Of a stretch of 64,000 bases of DNA, positions 52,510 to 63,895 are shown one piece after another. Each line of letters starts with the position of its first letter. Positions within the stretch are counted from its first letter, which is position 1. The notes under the pieces were generated by a model. The model made no database searches, was not told where the DNA came from, and worked only from the letters and a program-made list of their open reading frames with translations. The stretch comes from Paenarthrobacter sp. JL.01a (GTDB lineage: Bacteria; Actinomycetota; Actinomycetes; Actinomycetales; Micrococcaceae). A program made the position numbers and the translations under genes. The stretch is from NCBI RefSeq assembly GCF_025452095.1, contig NZ_CP104877.1:2356001-2420000 (forward strand), in the 5' to 3' direction.

Positions 52510-52515
52510 ACTTTA
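52510..52515 (-). promoter_or_regulatory. -10 hexamer of leaderless M20 dipeptidase gene
   Basis: TAAAGT on the minus strand ends 7 bases before the ATG. A GGAGG also lies 9 bases upstream, so a leadered start cannot be excluded. Confidence 0.35.
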
Positions 52516-52605
52516 CCTCCGGCCGGCCGGCCATCCCGGGATGCCCGACCGGGCACCGAAGAGCCATCGACCGGGACGACGTAACCTGCGCCACCTCGCT
52601 GAGGG

Positions 52606-52611
52606 TATTCT
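52606..52611 (+). promoter_or_regulatory. -10 hexamer of leaderless DUF3043 gene
   Basis: TATTCT ends 6 bases before GTG 52618; no ribosome site is visible. Confidence 0.5.
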
Positions 52612-52617
52612 GTATGG

Positions 52618-53211
52618 GTGTTCGGACGTAAAAAGGAAGAGCCCAGCGCTCAGTCAACAGTAGACCAGGCCTACGCCACCGCCCCGGCGCCGGGCGCCGG
52701 CAAGGGCACCCCTACGCCCAAGCGGAAGGACCAGGAAGCCGCCCGGAAGCGCCCCCTGGTGCCCACCGACCGCAAGGCCTCGAAAGCGGCAGAACGGGTG
52801 GCTATCCAGGATCAGCGCATGAAGATGCGGCAGGCATTGGATACCGGTGATGAGAAGTACCTCCCCTTGCGCGACAAGGGCCCCCAGAAGCGGTACGTAC
52901 GCGACTACGTCGACGCCCGCTTCAGCCTGGGCGAATATCTGATGTTCGGCGCTTTGCTGTTCGTGGTCATTTCCTTGATCATTCCGCCGACCAGCGCCGG
53001 TATCAGCTACGTCCTGGTGGGCTTCTGGATCATGTTCCTCGCTGTCTTCGTGGACGTTTTCATTCTTTCCCGCAAGCTTCGCAAGCAGTTGACTGCGAAG
53101 TTCGGCGAGGTCGAGCGGGGATCAGTCTGGTACGGCTGCATGCGCGCCCTCCAGTTCCGCAAGCTTCGCCTCCCCAAGCCACAGGTGAAGCGCGGCCAGT
53201 ACCCGGCCTAG
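52618..53211 (+). CDS. DUF3043 family membrane protein
   Basis: A 197-residue protein. A basic N-terminus (MFGRKKEEPS, then TPKRKDQEAARKRPLVPTDRKA) precedes two membrane helices (about 100-118 and 124-146: SLGEYLMFGALLFVVISLIIP and SYVLVGFWIMFLAVFVDVFILSRKLRK). This is the actinobacterial DUF3043 family, of unknown function. KYLPLRDKGPQKRYVRDYVDARF is its conserved core. It is followed by a strong hairpin shared with convergent pyrD. Confidence 0.88.
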   Translation: MFGRKKEEPSAQSTVDQAYATAPAPGAGKGTPTPKRKDQEAARKRPLVPTDRKASKAAERVAIQDQRMKMRQALDTGDEKYLPLRDKGPQKRYVRDYVDARFSLGEYLMFGALLFVVISLIIPPTSAGISYVLVGFWIMFLAVFVDVFILSRKLRKQLTAKFGEVERGSVWYGCMRALQFRKLRLPKPQVKRGQYPA

Positions 53212-53224
53212 AGCCCCATTGACA

Positions 53225-53257
53225 AGAAGACCCCGGACCAGTGGTCCGGGGTCTTCT
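53225..53257. terminator. Bidirectional terminator between DUF3043 gene and pyrD
   Basis: A perfect 15-bp stem (AGAAGACCCCGGACC and its complement) with a 3-base loop, followed by GCTTT on the plus strand. Confidence 0.75.
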
Positions 53258-53270
53258 GCTTTAAGAAGCT

Positions 53271-54350
53271 TTAGCGGGACGCCCGCTGCCGCAGCTTGAC
53301 CAGGCCTTTGTTGATGCGGGATACCCAGAACGGACCCTCATACAGGAAAGCCGTGTACCCCTGCACCAGTGTTGCTCCGGCATCGAGGCGATCTTGAACG
53401 TCGCGGGCGGACTCGACGCCACCAACGGCAATCAGCACAAGCTCATCACCCACAGCATCCTTGAGCCGCCGGAGGACTTCCAGGGATCGCTGCTTGAGCG
53501 GAGCACCCGACAAGCCACCGGCCCCAAGAGCCTCCACCTTGGCAGGGTCGGAGCTGAGACCGGCCCTGGAAATCGTGGTGTTGGTCGCGATGATTCCGTC
53601 AAGCTTCAAATCCAGCGCAAGGCGGGCGACGTCGTCAACGTCTTCATCGGACAAGTCCGGCGCAATCTTCACGAGCAAAGGAACGTGCCGTCCGGCAGCC
53701 TCGTCGGCGGCGTCCCCGACGGCCCGAAGCAGCGGACGCAGTGTTTCAACATTCTGCAGCAAACGCAGGCCCGGCGTGTTCGGGGAGCTGACGTTCACCA
53801 CCAAATAGTCCGCGGCGGGAGCCAGGCTGCGGGCACTGACGAGGTAGTCTGCCGTGGCGTCGTCAAGGTCCACGTTTTTGGTCTTGCCAATGTTGACGCC
53901 GATGATCGGCCGTGTCTGCGGGTACAGCCTCTGCAAAGCAGCCCGTGCAGACTTGAGCCGCGGCGCAACCGCAGCGGCGCCGTCGTTGTTGAATCCCATG
54001 CGGTTGACTACGGCACGGTCTTCGATCAGGCGGAACAACCGGGGTTTGTCGTTGCCCGGCTGGGCCTGGCCGGTGATGGTGCCGACTTCGACGTGGCCGA
54101 AGCCGAGGTCGGCCAAAGCCTCAATGCCGTGGCCTTCTTTGTCAAAGCCGGCCGCCAGCCCGAACGGCGATGGGAAAGTGAGGCCGAAAGCTTCTGTCCT
54201 CAACGAGGCATCCGGGGCGCTCAGCCGCGCCAGAATCCGGCCGGCGCCGGTACGGTGCGCTGTTCGGATCGCCTGGAAACCGATCTTGTGGGCTTTCTCG
54301 GCATCCATCCAGGAGAAGGCCAACTTGAAGAATGTGGGGTAAACACGCAT
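53271..54350 (-). CDS. pyrD: Quinone-dependent dihydroorotate dehydrogenase
   Basis: A 359-residue class 2 DHODH that oxidises dihydroorotate to orotate in pyrimidine synthesis and feeds electrons to menaquinone. The N-terminal membrane-associating helices ([25 protein letters not shown]) define class 2. [39 protein letters not shown] and [12 protein letters not shown] are FMN and substrate blocks. The catalytic base is Ser in the SSPNTPG loop. AGGAG lies 1 base from the ATG, which is tight. The open frame upstream overlaps the divergent flavoprotein gene and is rejected. Confidence 0.94.
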   Translation of the reverse strand: MRVYPTFFKLAFSWMDAEKAHKIGFQAIRTAHRTGAGRILARLSAPDASLRTEAFGLTFPSPFGLAAGFDKEGHGIEALADLGFGHVEVGTITGQAQPGNDKPRLFRLIEDRAVVNRMGFNNDGAAAVAPRLKSARAALQRLYPQTRPIIGVNIGKTKNVDLDDATADYLVSARSLAPAADYLVVNVSSPNTPGLRLLQNVETLRPLLRAVGDAADEAAGRHVPLLVKIAPDLSDEDVDDVARLALDLKLDGIIATNTTISRAGLSSDPAKVEALGAGGLSGAPLKQRSLEVLRRLKDAVGDELVLIAVGGVESARDVQDRLDAGATLVQGYTAFLYEGPFWVSRINKGLVKLRQRASR

Positions 54351-54406
54351 GCTCCTAGTTTTGCCGGTCCGGGACCTCTGGCCAAACCCGTGACCGCAGA
54401 AGCCGT

Positions 54407-54412
54407 TAGCAT
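54407..54412 (+). promoter_or_regulatory. -10 hexamer of leaderless flavoprotein gene
   Basis: TAGCAT ends 6 bases before ATG 54419. Confidence 0.4.
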
Positions 54413-54418
54413 GTACGC

Positions 54419-56101
54419 ATGCCGCTGGAAGATAGTGACGCACATCATGGACCCCGGCGCGTTTCTGCCGACATCGCGGTGGTTGGTGCCGGATTGTCCG
54501 GACTCGTCGCGGCCGCGACCGCCTATGCCGCAGGCAAGAGCGTTGTGGTGCTGGACCAAGAGCCGGAAGCATCAGTGGGCGGCCAGGCACACTGGTCGTT
54601 CGGCGGACTCTTCATGGTCGATACCCCGGAGCAGCGCAGGCTGGGCGTAAAGGACAGCCCCGAGCTCGCTTTGTCCGACTGGATGGCTTCTGCGGCCTTC
54701 GATCGACCGGCAGATGGGCACGCACGGGCCTGGGCGGAGGCCTACGTCCATTTCGCCGCCGGTGAGAAAAGGAGCTGGCTCAGTAACCTGGGCGTCGGCA
54801 TTTTTCCGCTGGTTCAGTGGGCCGAGCGGGGTGGGTACGGTCCCCAGGGTCACGGAAACACGGTGCCCCGATTCCACGTCACTTGGGGAACGGGACCGGC
54901 GCTTGTCCAACCGTTCCTCGCAAAGGTGCAGGAAGGCGTCGCTGCGGGAAAGGTGCGGATGTTCTTCCGGCACAGGGCCGCTTCATTGACGACGACGGCG
55001 GGCCGGGTCACCGGCGTGTCGGGCCAGGTCTTGGAATGGTCGACGGCGGCGCGGGGCCAGGAGTCCTCGCGGGTCGCCGTCGGCGACTTCGAGGTGAACG
55101 CCGGAGCGGTCGTGGTGACCACGGGAGGGATAGGGGGCAACCACGATCTCGTGCGTCGGCAATGGCCAGGTGGCTCAGCGCCGGCCTACATGCTCAGTGG
55201 CGTGCCCGCCTCGGTGGACGGTGGGTTCCTTCCGGCAGTGCAAGCAGCGGGCGGAAGATTGATCAACGGTGACCGGATGTGGCACTACCCCGAGGGCATC
55301 CACAATTACGAGCCTGTGTGGCCCAAGCACGGAATCCGCATCCTCCCGGGACCTTCGTCTCTGTGGCTCGACGCCGAGGGCAGCCAATTGCCCGCCCCGC
55401 TCTTCCCGGGTTTCGATTCCCTGGGAGCCTTGCGCCATATTCTCGCAACAGGCCACGGCTACTCATGGTTCGTCCTTGACAGAACCATCGCCCTCAAGGA
55501 GCTGGCTCTTTCCGGGTCTGAACAGAATCCGGACCTCACCGGCAAGGACGTGAGGCTCCTGGCCTCGCGCCTGAAGCCGGGCACGGACTCCCCTATCCAA
55601 CGTTTCCTGCAAAGGGGCGAAGACTTCATCGAGGCCACGTCAGTGCGGGACCTCGCCGCGGGGATGAACCGTCTGGCTCAAAACCACCTGATCGACGCCG
55701 GCACCCTGGAGGCGTTGGTGGACGCCCGGGACCGGCAGGTGACCAGTGGCCTTGGAAAGGACCCACAGCTTGCCGCGATCAGGGCAGCCCGGCGCTTCGC
55801 CACCGACAAACTGATGCGGGTCGCACCCCCGCACCGCCTGACTGACCCCAAGCACGGTCCCTTGGTTGCGATCCGCCTCTCGGTCCTGACCAGGAAGAGC
55901 CTCGGCGGCCTTCAAACAGACCTGGGCTCAAGGGTATTGGGCGTGGAGGGGAAAGCGGTTCCGGGTCTTTACGCAGCCGGGGAGGCTGCCGGGTTCGGCG
56001 GAGGAGGCATCCACGGGTATCGGGCGTTGGAAGGAACGTTCCTTGGCGGCTGCCTCTTCTCGGGTAGGGCTGCAGGGCGGAACGCCGCGGACGGTGTCTA
56101 A
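54419..56101 (+). CDS. FAD-binding dehydrogenase (fumarate reductase/ketosteroid dehydrogenase-like)
   Basis: A 560-residue flavoprotein. The N-terminal dinucleotide motif is [32 protein letters not shown] (about 17-48), then [13 protein letters not shown]. The C-terminal FAD motif is [40 protein letters not shown]. It resembles the fumarate reductase/3-ketosteroid-1-dehydrogenase superfamily and the actinobacterial ‘FAD-binding dehydrogenase’ group. The substrate is not known. The alpha/beta hydrolase gene begins 9 bases after its stop, but also has its own -10-like box. Confidence 0.87.
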   Translation: MPLEDSDAHHGPRRVSADIAVVGAGLSGLVAAATAYAAGKSVVVLDQEPEASVGGQAHWSFGGLFMVDTPEQRRLGVKDSPELALSDWMASAAFDRPADGHARAWAEAYVHFAAGEKRSWLSNLGVGIFPLVQWAERGGYGPQGHGNTVPRFHVTWGTGPALVQPFLAKVQEGVAAGKVRMFFRHRAASLTTTAGRVTGVSGQVLEWSTAARGQESSRVAVGDFEVNAGAVVVTTGGIGGNHDLVRRQWPGGSAPAYMLSGVPASVDGGFLPAVQAAGGRLINGDRMWHYPEGIHNYEPVWPKHGIRILPGPSSLWLDAEGSQLPAPLFPGFDSLGALRHILATGHGYSWFVLDRTIALKELALSGSEQNPDLTGKDVRLLASRLKPGTDSPIQRFLQRGEDFIEATSVRDLAAGMNRLAQNHLIDAGTLEALVDARDRQVTSGLGKDPQLAAIRAARRFATDKLMRVAPPHRLTDPKHGPLVAIRLSVLTRKSLGGLQTDLGSRVLGVEGKAVPGLYAAGEAAGFGGGGIHGYRALEGTFLGGCLFSGRAAGRNAADGV

Positions 56102-56104
56102 GCT
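56099..56104 (+). promoter_or_regulatory. -10 hexamer of leaderless alpha/beta hydrolase gene
   Basis: TAAGCT overlaps the flavoprotein stop codon and ends 6 bases before ATG 56111. Confidence 0.35.
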
Positions 56105-56110
56105 AAAGCC

Positions 56111-57133
56111 ATGGAGTGGACCCCTGACATCCTTGGAAAGGACTTCCAGTCCTGCGGCTTCGAGGCGGCGGGGCCCGACGGGGTGACCCGCCACGCCACA
56201 CTGGTCCGGCATCGGACTGAAGGGACTTCCACCCCGGAGGATCCAGCGTCCGGACGCGCGTCCTTCGGAGCCGTGCTCTTCCTCCATGGTTGGAGCGACT
56301 ACTTCTTCAATACCGAGCTCGCCCGGTTCTGGGCCGAACAGGGATACGATTTCTACGCTTTGGACATGCACAACCACGGCCGGAGCCTGCAGTCCAATAC
56401 TCCGGGCGGCTACGTAGCGGACTTGAGGTACTACGACGCCGAAATCGACAGAGCCATGGACCTCATTCGGGATGACCGCTCTGGCTACCCAGACGGCACG
56501 CTGACCTTGATGGGGCATTCAACCGGGGGCCTGGTTGCCGCGTTATGGGCCAGCCGCCATCCCGGCCAGGTCCAGTTCCTGATACTCGACAGTCCGTGGC
56601 TCGAAATGCACGGGAACTCACTGGTCCGTCGTGCCGCCCACGCCATGGTCGCACCTCTTGCCAGGTTTCGTCCGGAGACTGTCTTGCGGCTGCCGGAGAG
56701 AGGTTTCTACTTCCGCAGCATCAGCAGCAGCGCAGAGGGAGAATGGGTGCTCGATGAGAAGTACCGGCCTCCTTTTGCCTTCCCTGTGCGGGCGGGATGG
56801 TTGAGCGCCGTCTTTGCGGGCCATTCGCAGGTGTCCCGGGGGCTCAACCTGGAAATACCTGTGTTGGTTCTGACTTCAGCGGCCAGCGCCAACGGCTTGG
56901 TGTGGCAGGAATCCATGCGTCGCTCCGACGCGGTCCTGGATGTGGGCATCATCGCCCTGCGCGCCATGGCACTTGGAAGAACAGTGACCTTGGAACGGAT
57001 TGATGGCGGCCTGCATGATGTCTTCCTCTCGGCACCAGAGGTACGGAAAGACGCCTATGAACGGCTCGCCCGCTGGATCAGCGGATTCATGCGCCATGGC
57101 GCTCTGGAAGGGCAAGAGGAAAGGAATACGTGA
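56111..57133 (+). CDS. Alpha/beta hydrolase (serine aminopeptidase S33/lysophospholipase-like), copy 1
   Basis: A 340-residue hydrolase. The oxyanion region is VLFLHGWSDYFFNTELARFWAEQGYDFYALDMHNHGRS. The nucleophile elbow is GHSTGG (Ser about 138), and the C-terminal His lies in IDGGLHDVFLS. No signal peptide. It is clearly paralogous to the next gene along its whole length. The family includes monoacylglycerol lipases and esterases. The next gene's GTG overlaps its stop as GTGA. Confidence 0.87.
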   Translation: MEWTPDILGKDFQSCGFEAAGPDGVTRHATLVRHRTEGTSTPEDPASGRASFGAVLFLHGWSDYFFNTELARFWAEQGYDFYALDMHNHGRSLQSNTPGGYVADLRYYDAEIDRAMDLIRDDRSGYPDGTLTLMGHSTGGLVAALWASRHPGQVQFLILDSPWLEMHGNSLVRRAAHAMVAPLARFRPETVLRLPERGFYFRSISSSAEGEWVLDEKYRPPFAFPVRAGWLSAVFAGHSQVSRGLNLEIPVLVLTSAASANGLVWQESMRRSDAVLDVGIIALRAMALGRTVTLERIDGGLHDVFLSAPEVRKDAYERLARWISGFMRHGALEGQEERNT

Positions 57134-58200
57134 CGGGGACAGGCAACTCCGGTCAGCAGTGGAGGCCCGACGTCCTGGGCCGCAACTATGAATGCATGGA
57201 CCTGCCACTTAAGGACGACGACGAAGGTCCGGTCAAAGCAACGCTTGTGAGGCACGCTCCGGCTCTCGAGGACACAGCTCCGCACGGAATCCTCGATTTC
57301 CTGGCGACCTTCGTCAAACGCAGGCACCGCACACCGCACGAACCGGATGGGGCCCCCAAAGTCGTCCTCTATCTCCACGGCTGGGCCGATTACTTCCTGC
57401 AAACGGAACTCGCCGAATACCTCACCGCCTCAGGCTTTCTTTTCTACGCGGTGGACCTGCGCAAATTCGGCAGAAGCCTTCTCCCAGGACAAACACCGGG
57501 CTACACGTCCGACCTCAGCGTTTATGATGAGGATCTTGCCGCGGCCCTGAGGGAGATCGAACGGGACGTGGCAGCACGGACCAGCAATCATGTGCCTCCC
57601 ACCATCCATGTGATTGCCCATTCCCTGGGTGGACTCATCGCCGCGCTATGGGCCAACCGCAACCCAGGCACAGTGGGCACCCTGGTCCTGAACTCCCCTT
57701 GGCTTGAGCTCCAGGGCAGCAGCTTGGTCCGCAGCATCGCCATGCACCTGGTGGAACCGTTCGCCCGCACAGATCCGAAGCGCCCCTTCAGGTTTCCGGA
57801 AATGCCCGCCTACTGGGAAAGCGTCAGCAATGAAGCGCATGGCGAATGGATGCTGGACCCAGTGTGGCGGCCACGGGCTTCATTTCCCATTCGAGCTGGT
57901 TGGACCAAGGCTGTCCTTGCCGGGCACGCCGCCGTTGAGCGCAAGTTGAACATTGATGCCCCTGTCCTGGTTCTGTTGTCGGGCCGCACCAGAATCCAAG
58001 CCGACTGGACGGCCGACCTGATGCGCGCTGATGCCGTCATCGACGTCGAAGAAACCTCCCGGCGCGCCCTTGGCTTGGCACGGCGAACCGCGGTCTTCCG
58101 TTACCCGGGCGCGCTCCATGACATCTTCCTGTCGCGCCGCACGGTCCGGCAGCAAGCGTACCGGGACGTCGCAGTGTGGCTCGCGGCTTATCCGTACTGA
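57130..58200 (+). CDS. Alpha/beta hydrolase (serine aminopeptidase S33/lysophospholipase-like), copy 2
   Basis: A 356-residue paralogue of the upstream gene. Matching blocks are VVLYLHGWADYFLQTELAEYLTASGFLFYAVDLRKFGRS, nucleophile AHSLGG (Ser about 165) and C-terminal YPGALHDIFLSRR. The elbow is A-H-S-L-G-G rather than G-H-S-T-G-G, and an insert of about 15 residues lies near the N-terminus (DFLATFVKRRHRTPHEPDG). The two copies may have different substrates. GTGA overlap means coupled translation. Confidence 0.87.
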   Translation: MTGTGNSGQQWRPDVLGRNYECMDLPLKDDDEGPVKATLVRHAPALEDTAPHGILDFLATFVKRRHRTPHEPDGAPKVVLYLHGWADYFLQTELAEYLTASGFLFYAVDLRKFGRSLLPGQTPGYTSDLSVYDEDLAAALREIERDVAARTSNHVPPTIHVIAHSLGGLIAALWANRNPGTVGTLVLNSPWLELQGSSLVRSIAMHLVEPFARTDPKRPFRFPEMPAYWESVSNEAHGEWMLDPVWRPRASFPIRAGWTKAVLAGHAAVERKLNIDAPVLVLLSGRTRIQADWTADLMRADAVIDVEETSRRALGLARRTAVFRYPGALHDIFLSRRTVRQQAYRDVAVWLAAYPY

Positions 58201-58222
58201 ATTAGCACACGCAGGCTAATTC
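58199..58222. terminator. Hairpin across the convergent stop codons of hydrolase copy 2 and uppS
   Basis: GAATTAGC and GCTAATTC form an 8-bp stem with an 8-base loop covering both stop codons. Confidence 0.45.
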
Positions 58223-59040
58223 GTGACGGGCGCCGCGTCCACGGCTCCTCCATAGCGCCTGTCGCGTTTGGCATAAATTTCGACGGCGTCCCACAGGGTG
58301 CGCCTGTCAACGTCCGGCCAGAGGGTATCCAGGAACACGAACTCCGCGTAGGCGGACTGCCACAGCAGGAAGTTGGAGAGTCGCTGCTCCCCCGAGCTTC
58401 GCAGGAAAAGGTCGACATCCGGGAGGTCGGGCTCGTCCAGATACTTCTGGATGGTCTTCTCGCTGACGGACCCTGGCTTGAGCCTGCCGGCCGCCACGTC
58501 TTCGGCAATGGCGGAGACGGCGTCCGCAATCTCAGCCCGCCCACCGTAATTAACACACATGGTCAACGTGCAGGTGTCATTGGCCCGGGTGTACTCCTCG
58601 GCTTCTTCCAGCTCCTTGATGACGGAGCCCCAAAGGCGGGGCCGGCGGCCGGCCCAGCGGATTCTGACACCCCAATCGTCGAGCTGGTTTCGCTGCCTAC
58701 GAAGCACATCCTTGTTAAATCCCATCAGAAAGCGGACTTCTTCGGGTGAGCGGCGCCAGTTTTCGGTTGAAAATGCGTAGACGCTGACGTACTTGATCCC
58801 CAGCTCGATGGCTCCCGCCATGACGTCCAGAAGCGCGGGCTCTCCGGCCTTGTGTCCCTCGATCCGGGGCAATCCGCGCTGATTGGCCCATCGTCCGTTG
58901 CCATCCATGACAATGGCGACGTGTTGCGGGATGAGTTCACTCGGAATATTTGGCGGAACCGCTCCGGAAGGATGCGTATAAGGCGCCTGTACCGGGGTAG
59001 TCCGGGTCGCCGTCGTCTTGCTCTTCTTTCCAAGTGCCAC
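58216..59040 (-). CDS. uppS: Isoprenyl transferase (cis-prenyl diphosphate synthase, UppS family)
   Basis: A 274-residue enzyme that extends allylic diphosphates with isopentenyl diphosphate to make polyprenyl carriers for the cell wall. [16 protein letters not shown] carries catalytic Asp46 and the FPP-binding loop. [15 protein letters not shown] and [27 protein letters not shown] are the remaining family blocks, with the Arg residues for IPP binding. GTG start two bases after the recO stop, so they are one operon. Product chain length is not readable. Confidence 0.93.
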   Translation of the reverse strand: MALGKKSKTTATRTTPVQAPYTHPSGAVPPNIPSELIPQHVAIVMDGNGRWANQRGLPRIEGHKAGEPALLDVMAGAIELGIKYVSVYAFSTENWRRSPEEVRFLMGFNKDVLRRQRNQLDDWGVRIRWAGRRPRLWGSVIKELEEAEEYTRANDTCTLTMCVNYGGRAEIADAVSAIAEDVAAGRLKPGSVSEKTIQKYLDEPDLPDVDLFLRSSGEQRLSNFLLWQSAYAEFVFLDTLWPDVDRRTLWDAVEIYAKRDRRYGGAVDAAPVTN

Positions 59041-59042
59041 TG

Positions 59043-59795
59043 TCAGCTTCGCTCCACATGTTTGAGGGATTTCACGGCACGTTCCAAATGCCATTGCAGG
59101 TAACTTGCCACCAAGCCCGCGGCTTCACGGCGGTGCCGTGGATCTGATGCGTCCGCAACAGCCCAGTCGCCGGTCAACAAGGCTCCAAGCAGGACGACGG
59201 TTTCGGCCGCAGGCGCCGGTGAACCGGGCGGCCTGCAGTCCCCACAAACCATGCCGCCTACCGGGGCGGCAAAGGCAGTATGCGGTCCAGGACGGCCACA
59301 CCGGGCACAGGAGGTAAAGCTGGGAGCCCATCCTCCTGTGGCCAACGCACGCAGAAGATAGGAGTCAAGGATCAGTTCCGGCGGATGGTCCGAGCGACTC
59401 AGGGCTGCCAACGCACCCACCAGGAGGTTGTACTGCGCCGTCCCTGATTCGGAATCGGCGTCCGTCAGCTTTTCAGCGGTCTCGGTCATGGCCGCAGCCA
59501 CCGTGAACCGGCCATAGTCGGCGGCGATGCTGCTCCCATAGGCACCCTTGGCCACAGCCTGGGTGACAATGTCCAGCGTTCGGCCCGACACCAGTTGCAG
59601 ATCTGCCACCATAAAGGGCTCGAGCCTGGCTCCGAAGCGGCTGCTCGTCCTTCGGACGCCTTTGGCGACGGCACGCACTTGCCCATGGTGTTTCGTGAGC
59701 AAGGTAATGATGCGATCCGCCTCGCCCAGCTTGTGGGTACGGAGCACTACGGCATCGTCCCGATAGGCCCGGGCGGCAAACGATGGATTGGCCAC
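59043..59795 (-). CDS. recO: DNA repair protein RecO
   Basis: A 250-residue recombination mediator that helps load RecA on gaps. An N-terminal OB fold ([40 protein letters not shown]) precedes a helical domain with a zinc site (CARCG, then MVCGDC). The frame is open to 59834, but GTG 59795 matches the usual start [17 protein letters not shown]. No strong ribosome site is visible at either. It is followed by uppS, as in many actinobacteria. Confidence 0.9.
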   Translation of the reverse strand: MANPSFAARAYRDDAVVLRTHKLGEADRIITLLTKHHGQVRAVAKGVRRTSSRFGARLEPFMVADLQLVSGRTLDIVTQAVAKGAYGSSIAADYGRFTVAAAMTETAEKLTDADSESGTAQYNLLVGALAALSRSDHPPELILDSYLLRALATGGWAPSFTSCARCGRPGPHTAFAAPVGGMVCGDCRPPGSPAPAAETVVLLGALLTGDWAVADASDPRHRREAAGLVASYLQWHLERAVKSLKHVERS

Positions 59796-59837
59796 ATCTA
59801 ATCTTCGCACTATGCCTGGACCCGGGACGGCCACCGG

Positions 59838-59873
59838 ACCGTGTGGTGACAGAGTTTCCTGTCACCACACGGT
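59838..59873. terminator. Hairpin terminator after leuA
   Basis: A perfect 15-bp stem (ACCGTGTGGTGACAG and complement) with a 6-base loop in the gap between leuA and recO. Confidence 0.7.
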
Positions 59874-59879
59874 TCCAGC

Positions 59880-61709
<1,830 letters not shown>

Positions 61710-61725
<16 letters not shown>

Positions 61726-61754
61726 CAGCTAAGAAGAAGCATTTCCGCACGCAC
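61710..61754 (-). CDS. leuA leader peptide
   Basis: A 14-residue open frame, VRAEMLLLSCRGEA, with three consecutive CTT leucine codons. Its GTG start has TACTGT 6 bases upstream, so the leader mRNA may begin at this codon; translation from the internal ATG would give 10 residues. Slow translation of the Leu codons when leucine-tRNA is scarce would alter the overlapping hairpin and raise leuA expression. Too short for standard gene finding; the Leu run and position directly upstream of leuA make the call. Confidence 0.7.
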
Positions 61755-61760
61755 AAAATT

Positions 61761-61766
61761 ACAGTA
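61761..61766 (-). promoter_or_regulatory. -10 hexamer of the leuA leader transcript
   Basis: TACTGT on the minus strand ends 6 bases before the leader peptide GTG; TTGCAC 20 bases upstream is a possible but distant -35. Confidence 0.45.
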
Positions 61767-61868
61767 GCACGGTGCGTATGATGACAGTGCAACACCTCAT
61801 GCAACGTCCACTATGCAGACGCCGCAGCGGTGGCAACGCCGACTGCAGCGTCCCTTCAAGGAGGCACA

Positions 61869-63821
61869 GTGCCACAGTCGGGGATCACTCTTTCGAATAT
61901 CGACCACAGCGTCCGGCCCCAGGACGACCTTTATCAACACGTCAATGGCGCGTGGCTGAACAGCACCACGATTCCTGACGACAGGCCGTTGGAGGGGACG
62001 TTCACCGCCTTACGCGATGGAGCCGAACTCGCAGTGAAGGCAATCATCGAAGAAGCCGCCGGCAAGGGTGAAGCGGCCACGGGCATCGAGCAAAAAGTGG
62101 GCGGCCTTTACGCAAGCTTCATGGATGAGGCCTCGGCCGAGGCAAAGGGACTCGACCCTGTCCGGCCGCGACTTGAGGAGGTACGGGCGGTGCAGTCCGC
62201 CGGAGAGCTGGCAGGCCTGATTGGCCGGCTTTTCCGTTCGGATGTATCAGGGCTCTTTTCGATCTACCCCGCCCCGGATGCCGGCAACCCTGAACGCATC
62301 CTGCTGTACATCGGTCAAGGTGGCTTGGGCTTGCCTGATGAGTCCTACTACCGCGAGGACAAGTTCGCCGGCATCGTTACGGCGTACAGCGAGTACATCG
62401 AAAGACTGTTCACCCTCGCCGGTGTCCCCGACGCTGCGCAGGCTGCCCAGCGCGTGGTCGCGCTTGAGACGGCCTTGGCATCGCATCATTGGGACAACGT
62501 CACGCTCAGGGATCCCCAGAAGACGTACAACTTGAAGTCGGCGGAAGAGGCAACGGCGCTGTTTCCCTTGCTGGACACCTGGTTCGATGCGGCGCGCGTC
62601 GATGCGGAGAAGCGGCGGGAAATCGTTGTCAGCACACCCGACTTCTTCACCGGCGCTGCCGGCTTGATGGAATCCGAGCCCCTGCAGACGTGGAAGGAAT
62701 GGCTGACACTTCGGGTACTCAGTTCGGCCGCCCCCTACTTGTCGTCCGCCTTCGTTGACACCAACTTCGATTTCTATGGCACAACCCTCAGCGGGACACC
62801 ACAGAACAAGGAACGGTGGAAGCGCGGGGTCGCGGTCGTGGAAGCAGCACTTGGCGAGGCAGTTGGCCAGATCTACGTCGAACGGCACTTCCCCGCCGGT
62901 CACAAGGCCCGGATGGAGACCTTGGTAGCCAATCTGATCGAGGCCTACCGCGAAAGCATCTCGTCATTGGAGTGGATGGGCGAAGAGACCAAGAAGGAAG
63001 CCCTGAAGAAGTTGGACGCGTTTCGTCCCAAGATCGGCTTCCCGGAGAAATGGATTGACTACTCTGCCGTGGAAATCGACCCCAATGATCTTCTCGGCAA
63101 CGTTGAGCGCGCCCATGACGCCGATGTGGACCGGCACCTGGATGAGATCGGCAAGCCCGTTGACCTGACGAAGTGGCTGATGACACCCCAGACCGTCAAC
63201 GCCTACTACCACCCCATGTTGAACGAAATTGTGTTCCCGGCTGCCATCCTCCAACCGCCTTTCTTCACCGCTGAAGCGGACGACGCCGTGAATTACGGTG
63301 GGATCGGCGCAGTGATCGGACACGAGATTGGCCACGGCTTCGACGATCAGGGATCGCAGTTCGATGGCAGCGGCGCACTGCGTAACTGGTGGACCGAGGA
63401 CGACCGAAAGGCCTTCGAAGCGCTCACTGCGAAACTCGTGGCCCAGTTCGACGCCCTTTCACCGTATGCCGCACCGGATCACAAAGTGAACGGCAAACTC
63501 ACTCTCGGCGAGAACATCGGAGATCTTGGCGGACTGACCATTGCCTACAAGGCGTACCTGCTGAGCCTGGATGGTAAAGAACCGGAAGTTATTGACGGCT
63601 TTACCGGCCAGCAAAGGTTCTTCATGTCCTGGGCTGCCGGATGGCGTCAGGTTATCCGCACAGAGGAAGCCATCCGCAGGCTCGCCACAGACCCGCACTC
63701 CCCTAATGAGTTCCGCACCAACGCCATCGCCCGAAACCTCGATGCTTTCCATGAGGCCTTTGGCGTGGGCGAAGCTGACGGAATGTGGGCTGAGCCGCAG
63801 GAACGTGTCAGCATCTGGTAA
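61869..63821 (+). CDS. M13 family zinc metallopeptidase (PepO/neprilysin-like)
   Basis: A 650-residue peptidase. Zinc site HEIGH (485-489, in GHEIGHGFDDQG), third ligand Glu548 and Asp552 in ENIGDLGG, substrate-binding NAYYHPMLNEIVFPAAILQPPFF upstream. The N-terminus (VRPQDDLYQHVNGAWLNSTTIP) is the M13 start. No signal peptide or membrane helix, so it is probably cytoplasmic, unlike neprilysin. GTG 61869 follows AAGGAGG by 5 bases and is preferred over an upstream GTG. A strong terminator follows. Confidence 0.93.
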   Translation: MPQSGITLSNIDHSVRPQDDLYQHVNGAWLNSTTIPDDRPLEGTFTALRDGAELAVKAIIEEAAGKGEAATGIEQKVGGLYASFMDEASAEAKGLDPVRPRLEEVRAVQSAGELAGLIGRLFRSDVSGLFSIYPAPDAGNPERILLYIGQGGLGLPDESYYREDKFAGIVTAYSEYIERLFTLAGVPDAAQAAQRVVALETALASHHWDNVTLRDPQKTYNLKSAEEATALFPLLDTWFDAARVDAEKRREIVVSTPDFFTGAAGLMESEPLQTWKEWLTLRVLSSAAPYLSSAFVDTNFDFYGTTLSGTPQNKERWKRGVAVVEAALGEAVGQIYVERHFPAGHKARMETLVANLIEAYRESISSLEWMGEETKKEALKKLDAFRPKIGFPEKWIDYSAVEIDPNDLLGNVERAHDADVDRHLDEIGKPVDLTKWLMTPQTVNAYYHPMLNEIVFPAAILQPPFFTAEADDAVNYGGIGAVIGHEIGHGFDDQGSQFDGSGALRNWWTEDDRKAFEALTAKLVAQFDALSPYAAPDHKVNGKLTLGENIGDLGGLTIAYKAYLLSLDGKEPEVIDGFTGQQRFFMSWAAGWRQVIRTEEAIRRLATDPHSPNEFRTNAIARNLDAFHEAFGVGEADGMWAEPQERVSIW

Positions 63822-63834
63822 ATGAACGTACGAA

Positions 63835-63870
63835 AAAGGCCGGGCCAGTAATTCAACTGGCCCGGCCTTT
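63835..63870. terminator. Bidirectional terminator after the M13 peptidase gene
   Basis: A perfect 15-bp stem (AAAGGCCGGGCCAGT and complement) with a 6-base loop, A-run before and T-rich after, between convergent genes. Confidence 0.75.
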
Positions 63871-63895
63871 CTTATGAGTGGCTTTGCGTTGTCCG

